Shown here piece by piece: positions 16,470-25,175 of a stretch of 64,000 nucleotides of DNA. The position numbers and the translations under genes are program-made. The stretch spans positions 24,237-88,236 of the forward strand of contig MGTD01000018.1 of assembly GCA_001799285.1 (NCBI GenBank). The letters run 5' to 3'. This DNA comes from Deltaproteobacteria bacterium RIFOXYD12_FULL_56_24. GTDB taxonomy: Bacteria > Desulfobacterota > Desulfobulbia > Desulfobulbales > Desulfurivibrionaceae. Position 1 is the first letter of the stretch; each line of letters begins with the position of its first letter. A model generated the notes under the pieces. The model saw only the letters and a program-made list of their open reading frames with translations, made no database searches and was not told the DNA's origin.

Positions 16470-17374
16470 TGCAGTTTATGAAACGTTTTCGATTCAAGTC
16501 CTCCGCCGAGACCCCGGCCCCCGGGAACCCTCGGACCTCTTTGCGCCTTTATCGTGCGGCCGGATTCGGGATCTTTCTGCTCGGCTTGCTGGCTGGCGTT
16601 TACCTGGGCTTCCCGGACGAGGTTCTCCGGCAGCGACTGGTCCACGAGCTTGAATCCCGCTTCCCGGTCAGGGTTGAGCTGGCCGAAGTCGGTCTGCGAC
16701 CGCTGCTGACCCTGACCGGCGAGAAAGGGGTCATTCGTGATCTTGATGGTTCCGAGGTCATCGGCAGTATTGAGCGGTTCAGCTTTTCCCCTTTATGGAC
16801 CAGCTTCTTCACGGGAGATCCCGGGGTTAAGGGCGAATTTTCTTCTGGCAGCGGAGTAATTGCCTTCAGCTGGCAGCGGAGTGGGCCGCTGCTAATGCAC
16901 GCCACCGACCTGCCGGTAAACTTCCCCCTGGCTGGAAGTTCGCCGCTGAGCCTTGCCGGCATCCTCGCCACCGGGCAGATCAGCTCTGTTGCCCACCTGA
17001 AAAATACGAGCAAGAGCCTGGTCGATATTACCTTCGAGAAGGCCGTGCTGCAGGGGCTCGAAGCCTTTAGTGGCGATGCGTCCGGCTTGCGCCTGGGACA
17101 GATTTCGTTGCGGATGACCGGTCAGGGGAGTACGTTTACCATCGAGCGGCTGGAAGCGAGCGGGGGCGATATGGTAATTTCCGGCAAGGGAATCTTTATG
17201 CTGGCCACCAAAGATCCACGGAACAGCCGGATCAATCTCGACCTGTCGGTACGTCCAGGCCGCCAGGAAGACCAGACCATGGCCAATTTTCTTGAACTTG
17301 TCGGTCCCCCGTTGCCGGACGGCGGCCGCAAGCTCCACCTGACCGGCACTCTGGCCAACCCCGTGATCAGGTAG
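16469..17374 (+). CDS. gspN: Type II secretion protein N-like
   Basis: An inner-membrane-anchored periplasmic protein of about 301 residues. The N-terminal basic segment (KRFRFKSS) is followed by one helix (FGIFLLGLLAGVYLGFP), then a long beta-rich domain (VRVELAEVGLRPLLTLTGEKGVI, LDLSVRPGRQEDQTMANFLELVG) similar to the AsmA-like GspN of delta-proteobacteria. AGGAGA at 16459 supports ATG 16469. It ends 11 bp before gspA. Its role in secretion is accessory. Confidence 0.8.
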   Translation: MQFMKRFRFKSSAETPAPGNPRTSLRLYRAAGFGIFLLGLLAGVYLGFPDEVLRQRLVHELESRFPVRVELAEVGLRPLLTLTGEKGVIRDLDGSEVIGSIERFSFSPLWTSFFTGDPGVKGEFSSGSGVIAFSWQRSGPLLMHATDLPVNFPLAGSSPLSLAGILATGQISSVAHLKNTSKSLVDITFEKAVLQGLEAFSGDASGLRLGQISLRMTGQGSTFTIERLEASGGDMVISGKGIFMLATKDPRNSRINLDLSVRPGRQEDQTMANFLELVGPPLPDGGRKLHLTGTLANPVIR

Positions 17375-17385
17375 GCGCTCGGCAG

Positions 17386-19017
17386 ATGTACACCTCCTAT
17401 TTCGGCCTCAATGAGAGTCCTTTCTCCATCGCGCCTGATCCGCTCTACCTGTACATGAGCGAGCGCCACCGCGAGGCTTTGGCCCATTTGCAGTACGGGA
17501 TCAAGAGAGACGGCGGTTTCGTTCTTTTGACCGGCGAGGTCGGAGCCGGCAAGACAACCCTCTGCCGCAGTCTTCTTGAGCAGCTGCCCGAGGGGGTGGA
17601 TATTGCCTTCGTCTTCAATCCCAAGGTCAGCGTCATCGAGCTGCTCGAGACCATCTGTGACGAACTCCGCATCGACCGGCCTGAACATGGCAGCGTCAAG
17701 AAGCTGGTTGACCTGCTGAACGTCTACCTGCTCGAAGCCAATGCGGATGGGCGGAAAACCGTACTCTTCATCGACGAGGCACAAAATCTCTCCACCGATG
17801 TCCTCGAACAGCTGCGTCTTTTGACCAATCTTGAGACGAACCGCCATAAGCTGCTGCAGATCGTGCTGCTCGGCCAGCCGGAGTTGCTCTCTATTTTGGA
17901 CCGGGAGGAAATGCGCCAGTTTTCACAGCGCATTACCGCTCGTTACCATCTTGGCCCGCTTGATATAGCAGAGATAGGCTACTATGTGCATCATCGCCTG
18001 GCGATTGCCGGATGCAATCGTTCCCTGTTTCCTGAAATTCTCAACAAGACAATGTGGCAGCTGACCGGCGGCATCCCGCGCTTGATCAATCTGGTCTGCG
18101 ACCGCGCCCTGCTTGGCGCATATACCCTGGACCGCCAGGAGGTCGACAGCCGCATTCTCCGCCAGGCCGCCCAGGAAGTTCTTGGCAGAATGCCGCACTC
18201 CGTAAAGGGGAAGAGGGCTGCGCTGGCAGCCGGTATGGCAGGTCTTGTTTTGTTGCTTTGCGTAGGCGCTCTCTGGGTCTGGAAGAACCAGCCATCCGCT
18301 CCCGAGACTGGCTCTGCCGCGCCGTTTAAGAAACAGATTCTGGGGAAAAATAATCCGGAGGCGGCCATCCGCTTACCTGAAGGGACAGACGAGAGTTTGC
18401 CCAGGAGGTGGCCCATGGATTTCGCCGCTTCCCAGAGCATGGAGAGTGCCTTTGTCGACCTGGCCGGGTTGTGGGGACTGTCCTACCGGGCTGACCGTAC
18501 CGATTACTGTTCAGCCGCCATTGAACATGGCCTGGATTGCCTTATCGGCAAGGACAGTCTGGATACGCTGCGGAACATGAACCAACCGGCCATCCTGACT
18601 CTCTATGGTGATGATGGCATCCCATTTTATGTGGTTATGGCGGGGCTGACGCACGACCGGGGCCTTTTCATCGCCGGCGGCAAGCAACACGAGTTAGCCC
18701 TTTCGGCCATCGCCTCGCGCTGGTTTGGAGAGTACCTGTTACTCTGGCAGAGACCACCCATAGAGCGGGGGCTTTTAAAGCCGGGGGGAGAGGGAGCTTC
18801 GGTGGAGTGGTTGGCGAAGACCCTGCTGGAACTGAGAATCTATGAAGCAACCGGTCAGGAAGTGCGCTTGGAGGGGGCACTCCTCGGCGCTTTCAAGCGT
18901 TTCCAGCTCAGTAGCGGTTTGACGCCGGATGGCGTTCTCGGGCCGATGACCCTGATCCACCTCAATATCGCTCGGAACTTGCCAGGGCCACGGCTTTTCC
19001 CGCAAGGAGCCAACTGA
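17386..19017 (+). CDS. gspA: ExeA/GspA-type AAA ATPase with peptidoglycan-binding domain
   Basis: This protein acts with GspB to place the secretin through the peptidoglycan. The 543 residues start YTSYFGLNESPFSIAPDP, typical of ExeA. Walker A is GEVGAGKTT near residue 46, Walker B is VLFIDEAQN near 126, and a sensor region ITARYHLGPL follows. A membrane helix lies near 283-303 (AAGMAGLVLLLCVGALWVW). The periplasmic part holds a peptidase-C39-like segment and, at the end, a PG_binding_1 domain (FKRFQLSSGLTPDGVLGPMT). The stop overlaps the gspB start. Confidence 0.94.
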   Translation: MYTSYFGLNESPFSIAPDPLYLYMSERHREALAHLQYGIKRDGGFVLLTGEVGAGKTTLCRSLLEQLPEGVDIAFVFNPKVSVIELLETICDELRIDRPEHGSVKKLVDLLNVYLLEANADGRKTVLFIDEAQNLSTDVLEQLRLLTNLETNRHKLLQIVLLGQPELLSILDREEMRQFSQRITARYHLGPLDIAEIGYYVHHRLAIAGCNRSLFPEILNKTMWQLTGGIPRLINLVCDRALLGAYTLDRQEVDSRILRQAAQEVLGRMPHSVKGKRAALAAGMAGLVLLLCVGALWVWKNQPSAPETGSAAPFKKQILGKNNPEAAIRLPEGTDESLPRRWPMDFAASQSMESAFVDLAGLWGLSYRADRTDYCSAAIEHGLDCLIGKDSLDTLRNMNQPAILTLYGDDGIPFYVVMAGLTHDRGLFIAGGKQHELALSAIASRWFGEYLLLWQRPPIERGLLKPGGEGASVEWLAKTLLELRIYEATGQEVRLEGALLGAFKRFQLSSGLTPDGVLGPMTLIHLNIARNLPGPRLFPQGAN

Positions 19018-19691
19018 TGTCCTTCATCCTGGAAGCACTCAAGAAGTCGGAGCAGCAACGGCTCCAGAAGAACACCCCGAAGCAGGAGGTGCGCCAACGG
19101 ACTCTTTTCCTCCGGTCGCGCCGCTCAGGCTGGTCCCCTTACTGGCTGGCGGCAGGATTTTTGCCTCTGCTCCTGCTCTTTGGCTGGTGGTTGTCCGGCA
19201 GGATGGAATCAGCCTCGGAAATGTCTCCGACGACGCTTGTCCCTTCTTCCTCTGCCCAGTCCAGGCAGCCAGAAGCGGCGCCTGTGCCTCGTGATTTTGG
19301 TGCCGCTCCGCTCCATCTATCCGAGGACTTACCGATTGAAGTCTCGACCGCCACCTCGACAATGAATCATGGCAAGGCAACGGATCTTGCGCCAGGAGAA
19401 AGGCTTAAATCCGCCGCCCCGATCACGGCAGAGGTCAGCGAACAGCCGGAAGCGCACCCCGGCGAAAAAGTGGTGCTCTACCTGGACTTGCCCAAGGAGT
19501 TGCGCGACCGGATGCCCCGGTTGATCATGAGCATGCACTACCACAGCCCCGACCCGGTGCGTAGATTGGTGCGGATCAACGACCGCCTGCTGCACGAGGG
19601 GGATTGGTTGAGCGGGGAGCTGCAACTCGAAGAAATTACCCCGACCGGGGCAACACTGAACTTTCTGGGGAAGTCTTTTATGCTTAGATAG
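19017..19691 (+). CDS. gspB: Type II secretion assembly protein B
   Basis: This is the inner-membrane partner of GspA in secretin assembly. The 224 residues begin MSFILEALKKSEQQR, the typical GspB opening, then one membrane helix (PYWLAAGFLPLLLLFGWWLSG, about 41-61), a Ser/Pro-rich linker and the C-terminal GspB domain (LPKELRDRMPRLIMSMHYHS, INDRLLHEGDWL, LEEITPTGATLNFLG). It is the last gene of the operon. No prepilin peptidase gene lies in the window, so GspO must be elsewhere. Confidence 0.94.
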   Translation: MSFILEALKKSEQQRLQKNTPKQEVRQRTLFLRSRRSGWSPYWLAAGFLPLLLLFGWWLSGRMESASEMSPTTLVPSSSAQSRQPEAAPVPRDFGAAPLHLSEDLPIEVSTATSTMNHGKATDLAPGERLKSAAPITAEVSEQPEAHPGEKVVLYLDLPKELRDRMPRLIMSMHYHSPDPVRRLVRINDRLLHEGDWLSGELQLEEITPTGATLNFLGKSFMLR

Positions 19692-19796
19692 CGGGCATCT
19701 TTTTAGGTTGACAAGGGCGCCGCCCATCTACTACAAACAATAAAATTGTGTAAAGAACGAGTAAAAAAAGCTTAACTGTCCAACTAAGTTTTTTTT

Positions 19797-19948
19797 GTAA
19801 CCGATCAAGGGGCAACCCCCAAAGGTCAAATAACCACGGAACAAGCGGTCACAGGGTGCCGCAGGTTGCGGCAAGCGGGACGGCGATGCGTACTTTTGTA
19901 CGTGAGCCGGACCGATCGCCGCAAGATGTGGTGCCCTGTGATCGCTTA
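19797..19948 (+). repeat. PE1 element, C-type, between gspB and the first cytochrome
   Basis: The 152-bp unit starts GTAACCGATCAAGGGG and ends TGTGATCGCTTA. Flanks are AAG plus eight T plus G (19786-19797) and AAG plus seven T plus G (19949-19959), so the duplication has slipped in a T-run. The core has GCGTAC-TTTT-GTACGT. One forward frame is open from the first GTA to the terminal TAA, as in the in-gene copy at 33576. Confidence 0.9.
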
Positions 19949-19992
19949 AAGTTTTTTTGCCATTAACCTCATTGCTCAAGGGGAGAGATATC

Positions 19993-21048
19993 ATGTTGAA
20001 ACTGCGTTTTGTCGGGTCTGTTGCAATGGTTGGAGCGCTGACGCTCGCCGGGGTTTTTTTGCCGCTCCGGGGTTCTGCCGCAGTTAATCCGCTGGCGCCC
20101 GGCGACGATGCCAAGGCGCTTACTACGCATGCCCCTTACGCCAGCGGCCAATGTTCTATGTGCCATGAAGGGGCAGTCGATGGGAAAAAAACCGGCAAGA
20201 GTCCCGGTAAAATAGCCGCTGATGTCAATGCGCTCTGCGCCAACTGCCATGAAGACATGGAGAAGGCGCTTAAAGCCAGCCGGGTAGTCCATGCACCGGT
20301 CATGGCGGGCTGCACCTCCTGCCACAACCCCCACAACTCGCCCAATAACAGCCTGCTTCTTGCCGAGGGCAAGACTCTCTGTCTGGATTGCCATGGCGAG
20401 ATCCAGAAGACGATTAACGAGTCCAAGGTCCAGCATAAGGCGGTGGTCGAAAAAGGGGCTTGCATGAACTGCCACACCCCCCATGCCTCCAACGTCCAGC
20501 ATCTGCTCAAGAAACTACCCTTTGACCTCTGCATTTCCTGCCACAGCGAAGACAACAAGCTCGATGCCAATGGCCGCCTCTTGACCAATTTTACCAAGCT
20601 GCTGGCGAACAATTCCTTCCAGCACGAACCGGTGAAAAGCAAGGATTGCAGTGCCTGCCACCTGACCCACGGCAGCAAAAATTCCAACCTGCTGGTTGCC
20701 GAATATCCGGCTCTTTTCTACTCTCCGTATATCCCGGCCAATTACGCTCTCTGTTACCGCTGTCACAACGACCAGAACATGGCAGACCCCCAGACTACTA
20801 CCACCACCGGCTTTCGCGACGGCTCGCGGAATCTTCATTATCTTCATGTCAACAAAACTGACCGGGGACGGACCTGCCGCGCCTGTCATGAGGTCCATGC
20901 CTCAAAAAATCCCCACCAGCTCCGCGATGGCGTTCCGTTTGGACCGCAAAACTGGATGTTGCCGATTAATTACACCAAGACCAAAACCGGTGGCTCCTGC
21001 ACCAAGACCTGCCATCAGACCAAGACTTATGATAATACTAAAAAATAA
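19993..21048 (+). CDS. Periplasmic 10-haem cytochrome c (doubled CXXCH family)
   Basis: This is an electron carrier exported by Sec. The 351 residues have a signal peptide (LKLRFVGSVAMVGALTLAGV...GSAA) and nine CXXCH motifs (CSMCH, CANCH, CTSCH, CLDCH, CMNCH, CISCH, CSACH, CYRCH, CRACH) plus one CTKTCH (CX3CH) at the end. Several are followed by the NPH/TPHA/LTHG pattern of doubled-CXXCH proteins. The start ATG 19993 has GGGAGAG at 19981. It heads a plus-strand set with a beta-barrel and two more cytochromes, which suggests the periplasmic side of an outer-membrane conduit. Specific partner unknown. Confidence 0.92.
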   Translation: MLKLRFVGSVAMVGALTLAGVFLPLRGSAAVNPLAPGDDAKALTTHAPYASGQCSMCHEGAVDGKKTGKSPGKIAADVNALCANCHEDMEKALKASRVVHAPVMAGCTSCHNPHNSPNNSLLLAEGKTLCLDCHGEIQKTINESKVQHKAVVEKGACMNCHTPHASNVQHLLKKLPFDLCISCHSEDNKLDANGRLLTNFTKLLANNSFQHEPVKSKDCSACHLTHGSKNSNLLVAEYPALFYSPYIPANYALCYRCHNDQNMADPQTTTTTGFRDGSRNLHYLHVNKTDRGRTCRACHEVHASKNPHQLRDGVPFGPQNWMLPINYTKTKTGGSCTKTCHQTKTYDNTKK

Positions 21049-21171
21049 TGGCGTGAATGGGTCAGGAAAAAGAGAGCCTTCCCTGGGCATCAGTTTCTGA
21101 ATAGCCTGCCCGTCCATCGGCTGGGTGATGTGAACAATCAGGTTCAACAGCAAACAGGTTGGAGGAATCCC

Positions 21172-22011
21172 ATGCGAAATCGATTGGTTAGCACCCTGCT
21201 CCTCGGCGGTCTTATCCTGTTGCTGCCTCAGATGGCTTGGCCTGAAGAGAGCATGGCCTTCGCCAACCTGACGATCGGCAAGGACGTCCTCGATAACACG
21301 GCCTTGCCGACCATAGATGGCGGCCAGGCCAGCCTGCTGGATCCGAAAAAAGGCGCTAATGTTTTCATCTTCTTCCGCTCCGGAGCCGAGCCCTCGCGGC
21401 TCGGCTTGACGGAGATGGGAAAATGCGCGGAGGAGCTGGCCTCTTATTCGGTCCATTGGGTGGGCCTGGTGTCCGACCGCGATCCAGTTGAAGCGGTCAA
21501 GGCGATGGTCGCCGAAAGCAGATTTCCCGGGCCGGTCCTGATCGATACCGGCAACGCGCTCTACGGCAAATTCGGGGCACTGCTCCATCCGGTAGTCGGT
21601 ATCGCCGATCAAAATGGTCTGTTCACTGCCTACCAGCCCTACGCCCAGATCAATTTCTGCGCCAGGGTCAAGGCCCAGGTGCTCCGAACCCTGGGGAAGA
21701 TCAGTGAGGAAGAACTGCAGCGGCAACTGAATCCAGCCGCGACGGTGAACCCGAAAAACGATGATTCCAAGGCGCTCCGGAACCTGAAGATGGGAGAGCG
21801 ATTATTTGCGGTCGGCAATTACGAACAGGCCCTGGCCACCGCCCGGCGCAGTCTCCAACTGGCACCGGACCTGCCCGAGGCTCACGGCCTGGCCGCCTTG
21901 TCCCTCGCCTCGATGAAGCAGTGCGCCGAGGCGGCTGAACATCAAAAACGGGCGCTGGCCGGCAACCCTCAGGAACCAAAGGCCCTCGAGGCACAGCGGC
22001 TCTGTAAGTAA
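21172..22011 (+). CDS. Exported thioredoxin-like protein with TPR repeats
   Basis: The 279-residue protein has a signal peptide (RLVSTLLLGGLILLLPQMA). It continues with a redoxin-like fold (TLPTIDGG-like, GANVFIFFRSGAEPSRLGLTEMGKCAEEL, FPGPVLIDTGNALYGKFGALLHPVVGIAD) and a C-terminal pair of TPRs (GERLFAVGNYEQALATARRSL, GLAALSLASMKQCAEAAEHQ). No CXXC active site is present; only single cysteines, so it may not be a disulphide oxidoreductase. GGAGGAA at 21161 supports ATG 21172. Placed between cytochrome and barrel genes, it may help haem-protein maturation or bind the conduit; that is inference. Confidence 0.75.
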   Translation: MRNRLVSTLLLGGLILLLPQMAWPEESMAFANLTIGKDVLDNTALPTIDGGQASLLDPKKGANVFIFFRSGAEPSRLGLTEMGKCAEELASYSVHWVGLVSDRDPVEAVKAMVAESRFPGPVLIDTGNALYGKFGALLHPVVGIADQNGLFTAYQPYAQINFCARVKAQVLRTLGKISEEELQRQLNPAATVNPKNDDSKALRNLKMGERLFAVGNYEQALATARRSLQLAPDLPEAHGLAALSLASMKQCAEAAEHQKRALAGNPQEPKALEAQRLCK

Positions 22012-22037
22012 TAAAAAATTAAATAAGAGGTGCCGCG

Positions 22038-22583
22038 ATGAATCCTTCCCGGATTTTGTTTTTGTTCGGACTCTTTTTGTTTTTGCTGGTGACCGGCGGA
22101 ACATCAACAACCCTGGCGGACAGCCGGAACGTATCCCAGGTTTCCGGAGCCACAACTGAAAAGTTCGTTGCTCTGCTGGTTGCCGACATCCATGAAGGGC
22201 AAGCGGTGGAGACCACGGCCAGTGGCCGGGCGGAGTTTGAGGTGGTCGAGAATGGCGCCGGACTGGCCTACACCATCACGGTGTCGGGGCTGGAATCCCC
22301 CTACATGGCTCACCTGCGCCTGGGAAAGTCAATGGATCATCAGGGCTCGCTGGTGGTTTGGCTCTGGCCGGTCGATCGTAAACCCATTGAAGGAAAAAAT
22401 GAGCGACATGATGGCCTGCTGGGCTCCGGCGTGATTCGCGCCAAGGAGCTCACTGGTGTCCTGGTCAACAAAAAAATGGCTGATCTCCTGGCTGCCATCC
22501 GGGATGGCAAGGTAGACGCCGATATTCACACCCGGCGCCATATGCCTGGGGAATTGCGTGGGTGGCTGGTCAAGGCGGAATAA
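22038..22583 (+). CDS. Exported CHRD-domain protein
   Basis: The 181-residue protein has a signal peptide (SRILFLFGLFLFLLVTGG) and one CHRD domain: VSGRAEFEV-like strand ASGRAEFEVVENGAGLAYTI, LESPYMAHLRLG, and the closing ADIHTRRHMPGELRGWL. CHRD domains occur in extracytoplasmic proteins of uncertain role. The N-terminus lacks a lipobox. AGAGG precedes the ATG by ten bases. It sits 26 bp after the thioredoxin-like gene and about 260 bp before the beta-barrel gene, so it is probably in the same transcript. Confidence 0.8.
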   Translation: MNPSRILFLFGLFLFLLVTGGTSTTLADSRNVSQVSGATTEKFVALLVADIHEGQAVETTASGRAEFEVVENGAGLAYTITVSGLESPYMAHLRLGKSMDHQGSLVVWLWPVDRKPIEGKNERHDGLLGSGVIRAKELTGVLVNKKMADLLAAIRDGKVDADIHTRRHMPGELRGWLVKAE

Positions 22584-22841
22584 TTATCTCGGCAAATCTT
22601 GATGGTCTCGTAAAAAGGGAAAAAGGTCACAGGTCCGCGACACAAAATCAAATGGTTACGCAGCGGCAACCGTTGTAATCGCGACTTTTTGCGATTTCAA
22701 CAAACCGTTGTGAAAAACAACCTTGATATTTGTAAAACAAAAGCGGCATAAGGGGCCGCAAGGAAAGGCACAGAATTGAACGTAACCAATCGCGGGGTAA
22801 GCCCACAAAGGTTAAATAACCTCGAAACAAGCGGCTCCTGA
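22584..22841. other. Repeat-rich intergenic region with PE1 remnant
   Basis: No gene is supported. It holds an AT-rich stretch with TCGCGACTTTTTGCGATTTC, the GCGGC-ATAAGGG-GCCGC hairpin at 22742-22758, and an isolated PE1 left module at 22782-22834 (GTAACCAATCGCGGGG...GGTTAAATAACC...AAGCGG) with no right half. The following beta-barrel gene starts eight bases after the remnant. Confidence 0.65.
22782..22834 (+). repeat. PE1 remnant, left module only
   Basis: It matches the first ~52 bp of C-type PE1 copies (19797 and 63857) including AAGCGG at the inner box, then stops. The right half and duplication are gone. Confidence 0.75.
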
Positions 22842-24149
22842 ATGCAGCCAATCTCCATGTCTACAGATTTTTCCAATTTCCTCCGGATGACAGCGGCAGC
22901 CTGGCCAAGGGCTATTTTCCTGGCCCTGTTGCTGGCCTCTCCCGCTCTGGCCTTTGATCCGCCGGTTTACACCAGAAGGGTGAGTCCCGGGCTCGAGGTT
23001 TCCGGCCGGGCATCCACCGAACTCCAGTGGCGCCAGGAATCCCGTCGCGGTGATTATCTGCCGGCCTACCAGTACCTGCTACTGAACCTGCGGGATTTTG
23101 ACCAGAATCTGCAGGAACGCCAGAGCTTCCACGCTTACGGCCGCCTTGGTACCGATCTGGCCAACAAGGATGATAACGCCGACAGCCGGCTCTATTACGC
23201 CTATTACGAAAAACAGCGGTTGCTCGATGACCAGGTCGATATCCGCCTGGGGCGCCAGTTTGTCGCGATCACCGCCGGCGCCTCCCTGATGGATGGGATG
23301 ACCGTCGATTATCGGCCCGGCGGCCGCTTCAGTTACCGGCTGTTCGGCGGCGGCGATGTAGCCTTCTATACCGGTTATAACGCCAAAGATACCATTGTCG
23401 GCGGTGAGATGAGGGGCCGTTTTATGGATGACTCCCTGCTCACCGGGTTTTCCTATGCCCAACGCCGGGAGGATGCCGATCTGGCCACCGAGCTGATTGG
23501 AGCCGATTTCGACTACGGCTTCCGCAAGCTTTTGAATCTCTACGGAGAAATCCAGTACGACCGCCTTTCCGACCGGGTCAGCTACGGGCTTGTCGGCGGC
23601 AATTATCACGGCAGCGACCGATGGGGCTTAAGGGCGGAATACCTCTATTCTCTGCCGGTTTTTTCAAGCACCTCGATCTATTCGGTTTTTGCGGTGAGCA
23701 AGTACCAGGAGGCCATGGCCGAGGCCAACTACTCTTTCGGCCCGGGCCACCGGGTCTTCGGGCGCTACAGCCGGGAAATCTACGAGGATTTCACTGCTGC
23801 CGATGTCTTCGAGGCCGGGGTGGAAAAAATCCGGACTGACCGTTTTTCCGGTTCGCTGAGCGGTATCTGGCGACTGGACAAGGATGGGCAGGATCTGCAC
23901 GGCGCCAGGATCCGGGCTGCCTGGCTTATGACCGAGGCCATCCAGGCCGGGCTCGGCGCCGAAATAGATGTCCTCCAGCGGCGGCTCGATGAATTCGAGG
24001 ACGATACGATCAGCACTCGCTACTGGGCCTATTGCACCGCCCGACTGCGCCGCGACCTCGAACTCCAGGCCCGTCTGGAGAGGGCTGAAAGCGATGGCTT
24101 CTGGGGTTATGAGAATCGGGGCACCCTGCGAGTTAACGTGATTTTTTAA
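22842..24149 (+). CDS. Outer-membrane beta-barrel, putative conduit porin
   Basis: The 435 residues have a signal peptide ending ASPALA. They continue with alternating amphipathic strands rich in Tyr/Arg/Asp (YLLLNLRDFDQNL, SRLYYAYYEKQRLL, VDIRLGRQFVAITAGASLMDGM, RTDRFSGSLSGIW) and a final strand ending in Phe (TLRVNVIF). No haem motif. The pattern resembles the barrels of Geobacter-type porin-cytochrome conduits, which surround a periplasm-to-surface haem wire. Flanked by 10-haem and 8-haem cytochrome genes, it is the likely barrel of this set. The start ATG 22842 lacks a good ribosome site; ATG 22857 is possible. Confidence 0.85.
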   Translation: MQPISMSTDFSNFLRMTAAAWPRAIFLALLLASPALAFDPPVYTRRVSPGLEVSGRASTELQWRQESRRGDYLPAYQYLLLNLRDFDQNLQERQSFHAYGRLGTDLANKDDNADSRLYYAYYEKQRLLDDQVDIRLGRQFVAITAGASLMDGMTVDYRPGGRFSYRLFGGGDVAFYTGYNAKDTIVGGEMRGRFMDDSLLTGFSYAQRREDADLATELIGADFDYGFRKLLNLYGEIQYDRLSDRVSYGLVGGNYHGSDRWGLRAEYLYSLPVFSSTSIYSVFAVSKYQEAMAEANYSFGPGHRVFGRYSREIYEDFTAADVFEAGVEKIRTDRFSGSLSGIWRLDKDGQDLHGARIRAAWLMTEAIQAGLGAEIDVLQRRLDEFEDDTISTRYWAYCTARLRRDLELQARLERAESDGFWGYENRGTLRVNVIF

Positions 24150-24164
24150 ACAGGCTGTTAGATT

Positions 24165-24218
24165 TAAAGCTGAGTTGAGCAGCTTGCCTGCTCAAACGAA
24201 ACTTATACCCCTTGGGTG
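24165..24218 (-). repeat. PE2 54-bp palindromic element
   Basis: The minus strand reads CACCCAAGGGGTATAAG then TTTCGTTTGAGCAGGCAAG and CTGCTCAACTCAGCTTTA. Two hairpins are visible, ACCC/GGGT and TTGAGCAG/CTGCTCAA. It lies in the gap before the 10-haem cytochrome gene at 24275. Confidence 0.85.
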
Positions 24219-24274
24219 CAAGAAGAATTATCCCGCCAAATCATCCAGCAGACGAACAGACTAACGGTCTTAAC

Positions 24275-25171
24275 ATGAAGAAATTTGCCGCTATATTGCT
24301 GATCATTTTCGCTCTGCTGTCCGTATCGTGGACGGCCTTGGCCCAGCAGGACTATGCCCCCACCTTCAACCATGATCAGCATCGCTACCTGATTTTCCCC
24401 GGTTCGCCCTGCACCACCTGCCATCTGCCGGAAAGCCCCACCGTTGTGCCGGAGCGCCGGGCCTGCCGGCAATGCCATGACCAGAAGTTCGCCGAACTGG
24501 TAAAATTGCCCGCCCTGCGCAATACCCACGGCCCGCTCTGGGGTTTCACCCACGGTCCCTTCGCTAAAAGCCGGCAGATCGATTGTGCCAACTGTCATCA
24601 GCAGGATTACTGCTTGAACTGCCATGTCCAGGGGCCTGCCATGGAGATGGGCAAGTTCGGCGGTGGTCTGGTCAATGTCCATCGCAGTGATTTCAAGGTC
24701 AGCCACCCTTTGCTCGCTCGGACCAACCCCAGGCTTTGTTCAACTTGCCACGAACCGGCCTCCTGCGAGTCCTGCCACAACAGTTTCCGCCGCGACACCG
24801 TGGGGGACGGTCGGGCGGCCAGCCCCTCCCACCGGAGGGTCTTTGACCTGGGAATCAACGGCGACATCGAAGCGATCCACGCCAATTACCGGGGCCAGGG
24901 AGCCCTGAGTCGTTGCGACGACTGCCACCTCCACGGCGGGGTCGCACCGAGCATGCATGTCTGGAGCAAGGACCATGCCCGGGAGGCCCGGCGTAGTCTC
25001 AATACCTGCCAGGCCTGTCATCCCGGCGGAGATACTTGCATCAGGTGCCACAGTGCCATTGGCGGTCCCGGCGGCATCAATCCACATGGTCCAGGCTTTG
25101 CAGGCCGTCGAGCGGATAGGTTGCGCAAGGCCTCCGGCGGCGCTACCTGTATCCGCTGTCATAAACCTTAA
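24275..25171 (+). CDS. Exported 10-haem cytochrome c
   Basis: The 298-residue protein has a signal peptide (KKFAAILLIIFALLSVSWTALA) and ten CXXCH sites: CTTCH, CRQCH, CANCH, CLNCH, CSTCH, CESCH, CDDCH, CQACH, CIRCH and CIRCH. It has extra His residues (FNHDQHRYL, HGPLWGFTHGPF) available as distal ligands. At roughly one haem per 28 residues it is densely packed, like the periplasmic haem wires that plug outer-membrane barrels (MtrA/ExtA type). The ATG at 24275 has a poor ribosome site; in-frame codons upstream come from the intergenic repeat. The next gene starts five bases after its stop. Confidence 0.9.
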   Translation: MKKFAAILLIIFALLSVSWTALAQQDYAPTFNHDQHRYLIFPGSPCTTCHLPESPTVVPERRACRQCHDQKFAELVKLPALRNTHGPLWGFTHGPFAKSRQIDCANCHQQDYCLNCHVQGPAMEMGKFGGGLVNVHRSDFKVSHPLLARTNPRLCSTCHEPASCESCHNSFRRDTVGDGRAASPSHRRVFDLGINGDIEAIHANYRGQGALSRCDDCHLHGGVAPSMHVWSKDHAREARRSLNTCQACHPGGDTCIRCHSAIGGPGGINPHGPGFAGRRADRLRKASGGATCIRCHKP

Positions 25172-25175
25172 TAGA

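Noticed and set aside
24957..25175. N-terminal extension of the 8-haem lipoprotein
   Set aside because: It overlaps the upstream cytochrome in another frame; the lipoprotein signal begins only after ATG 25176.
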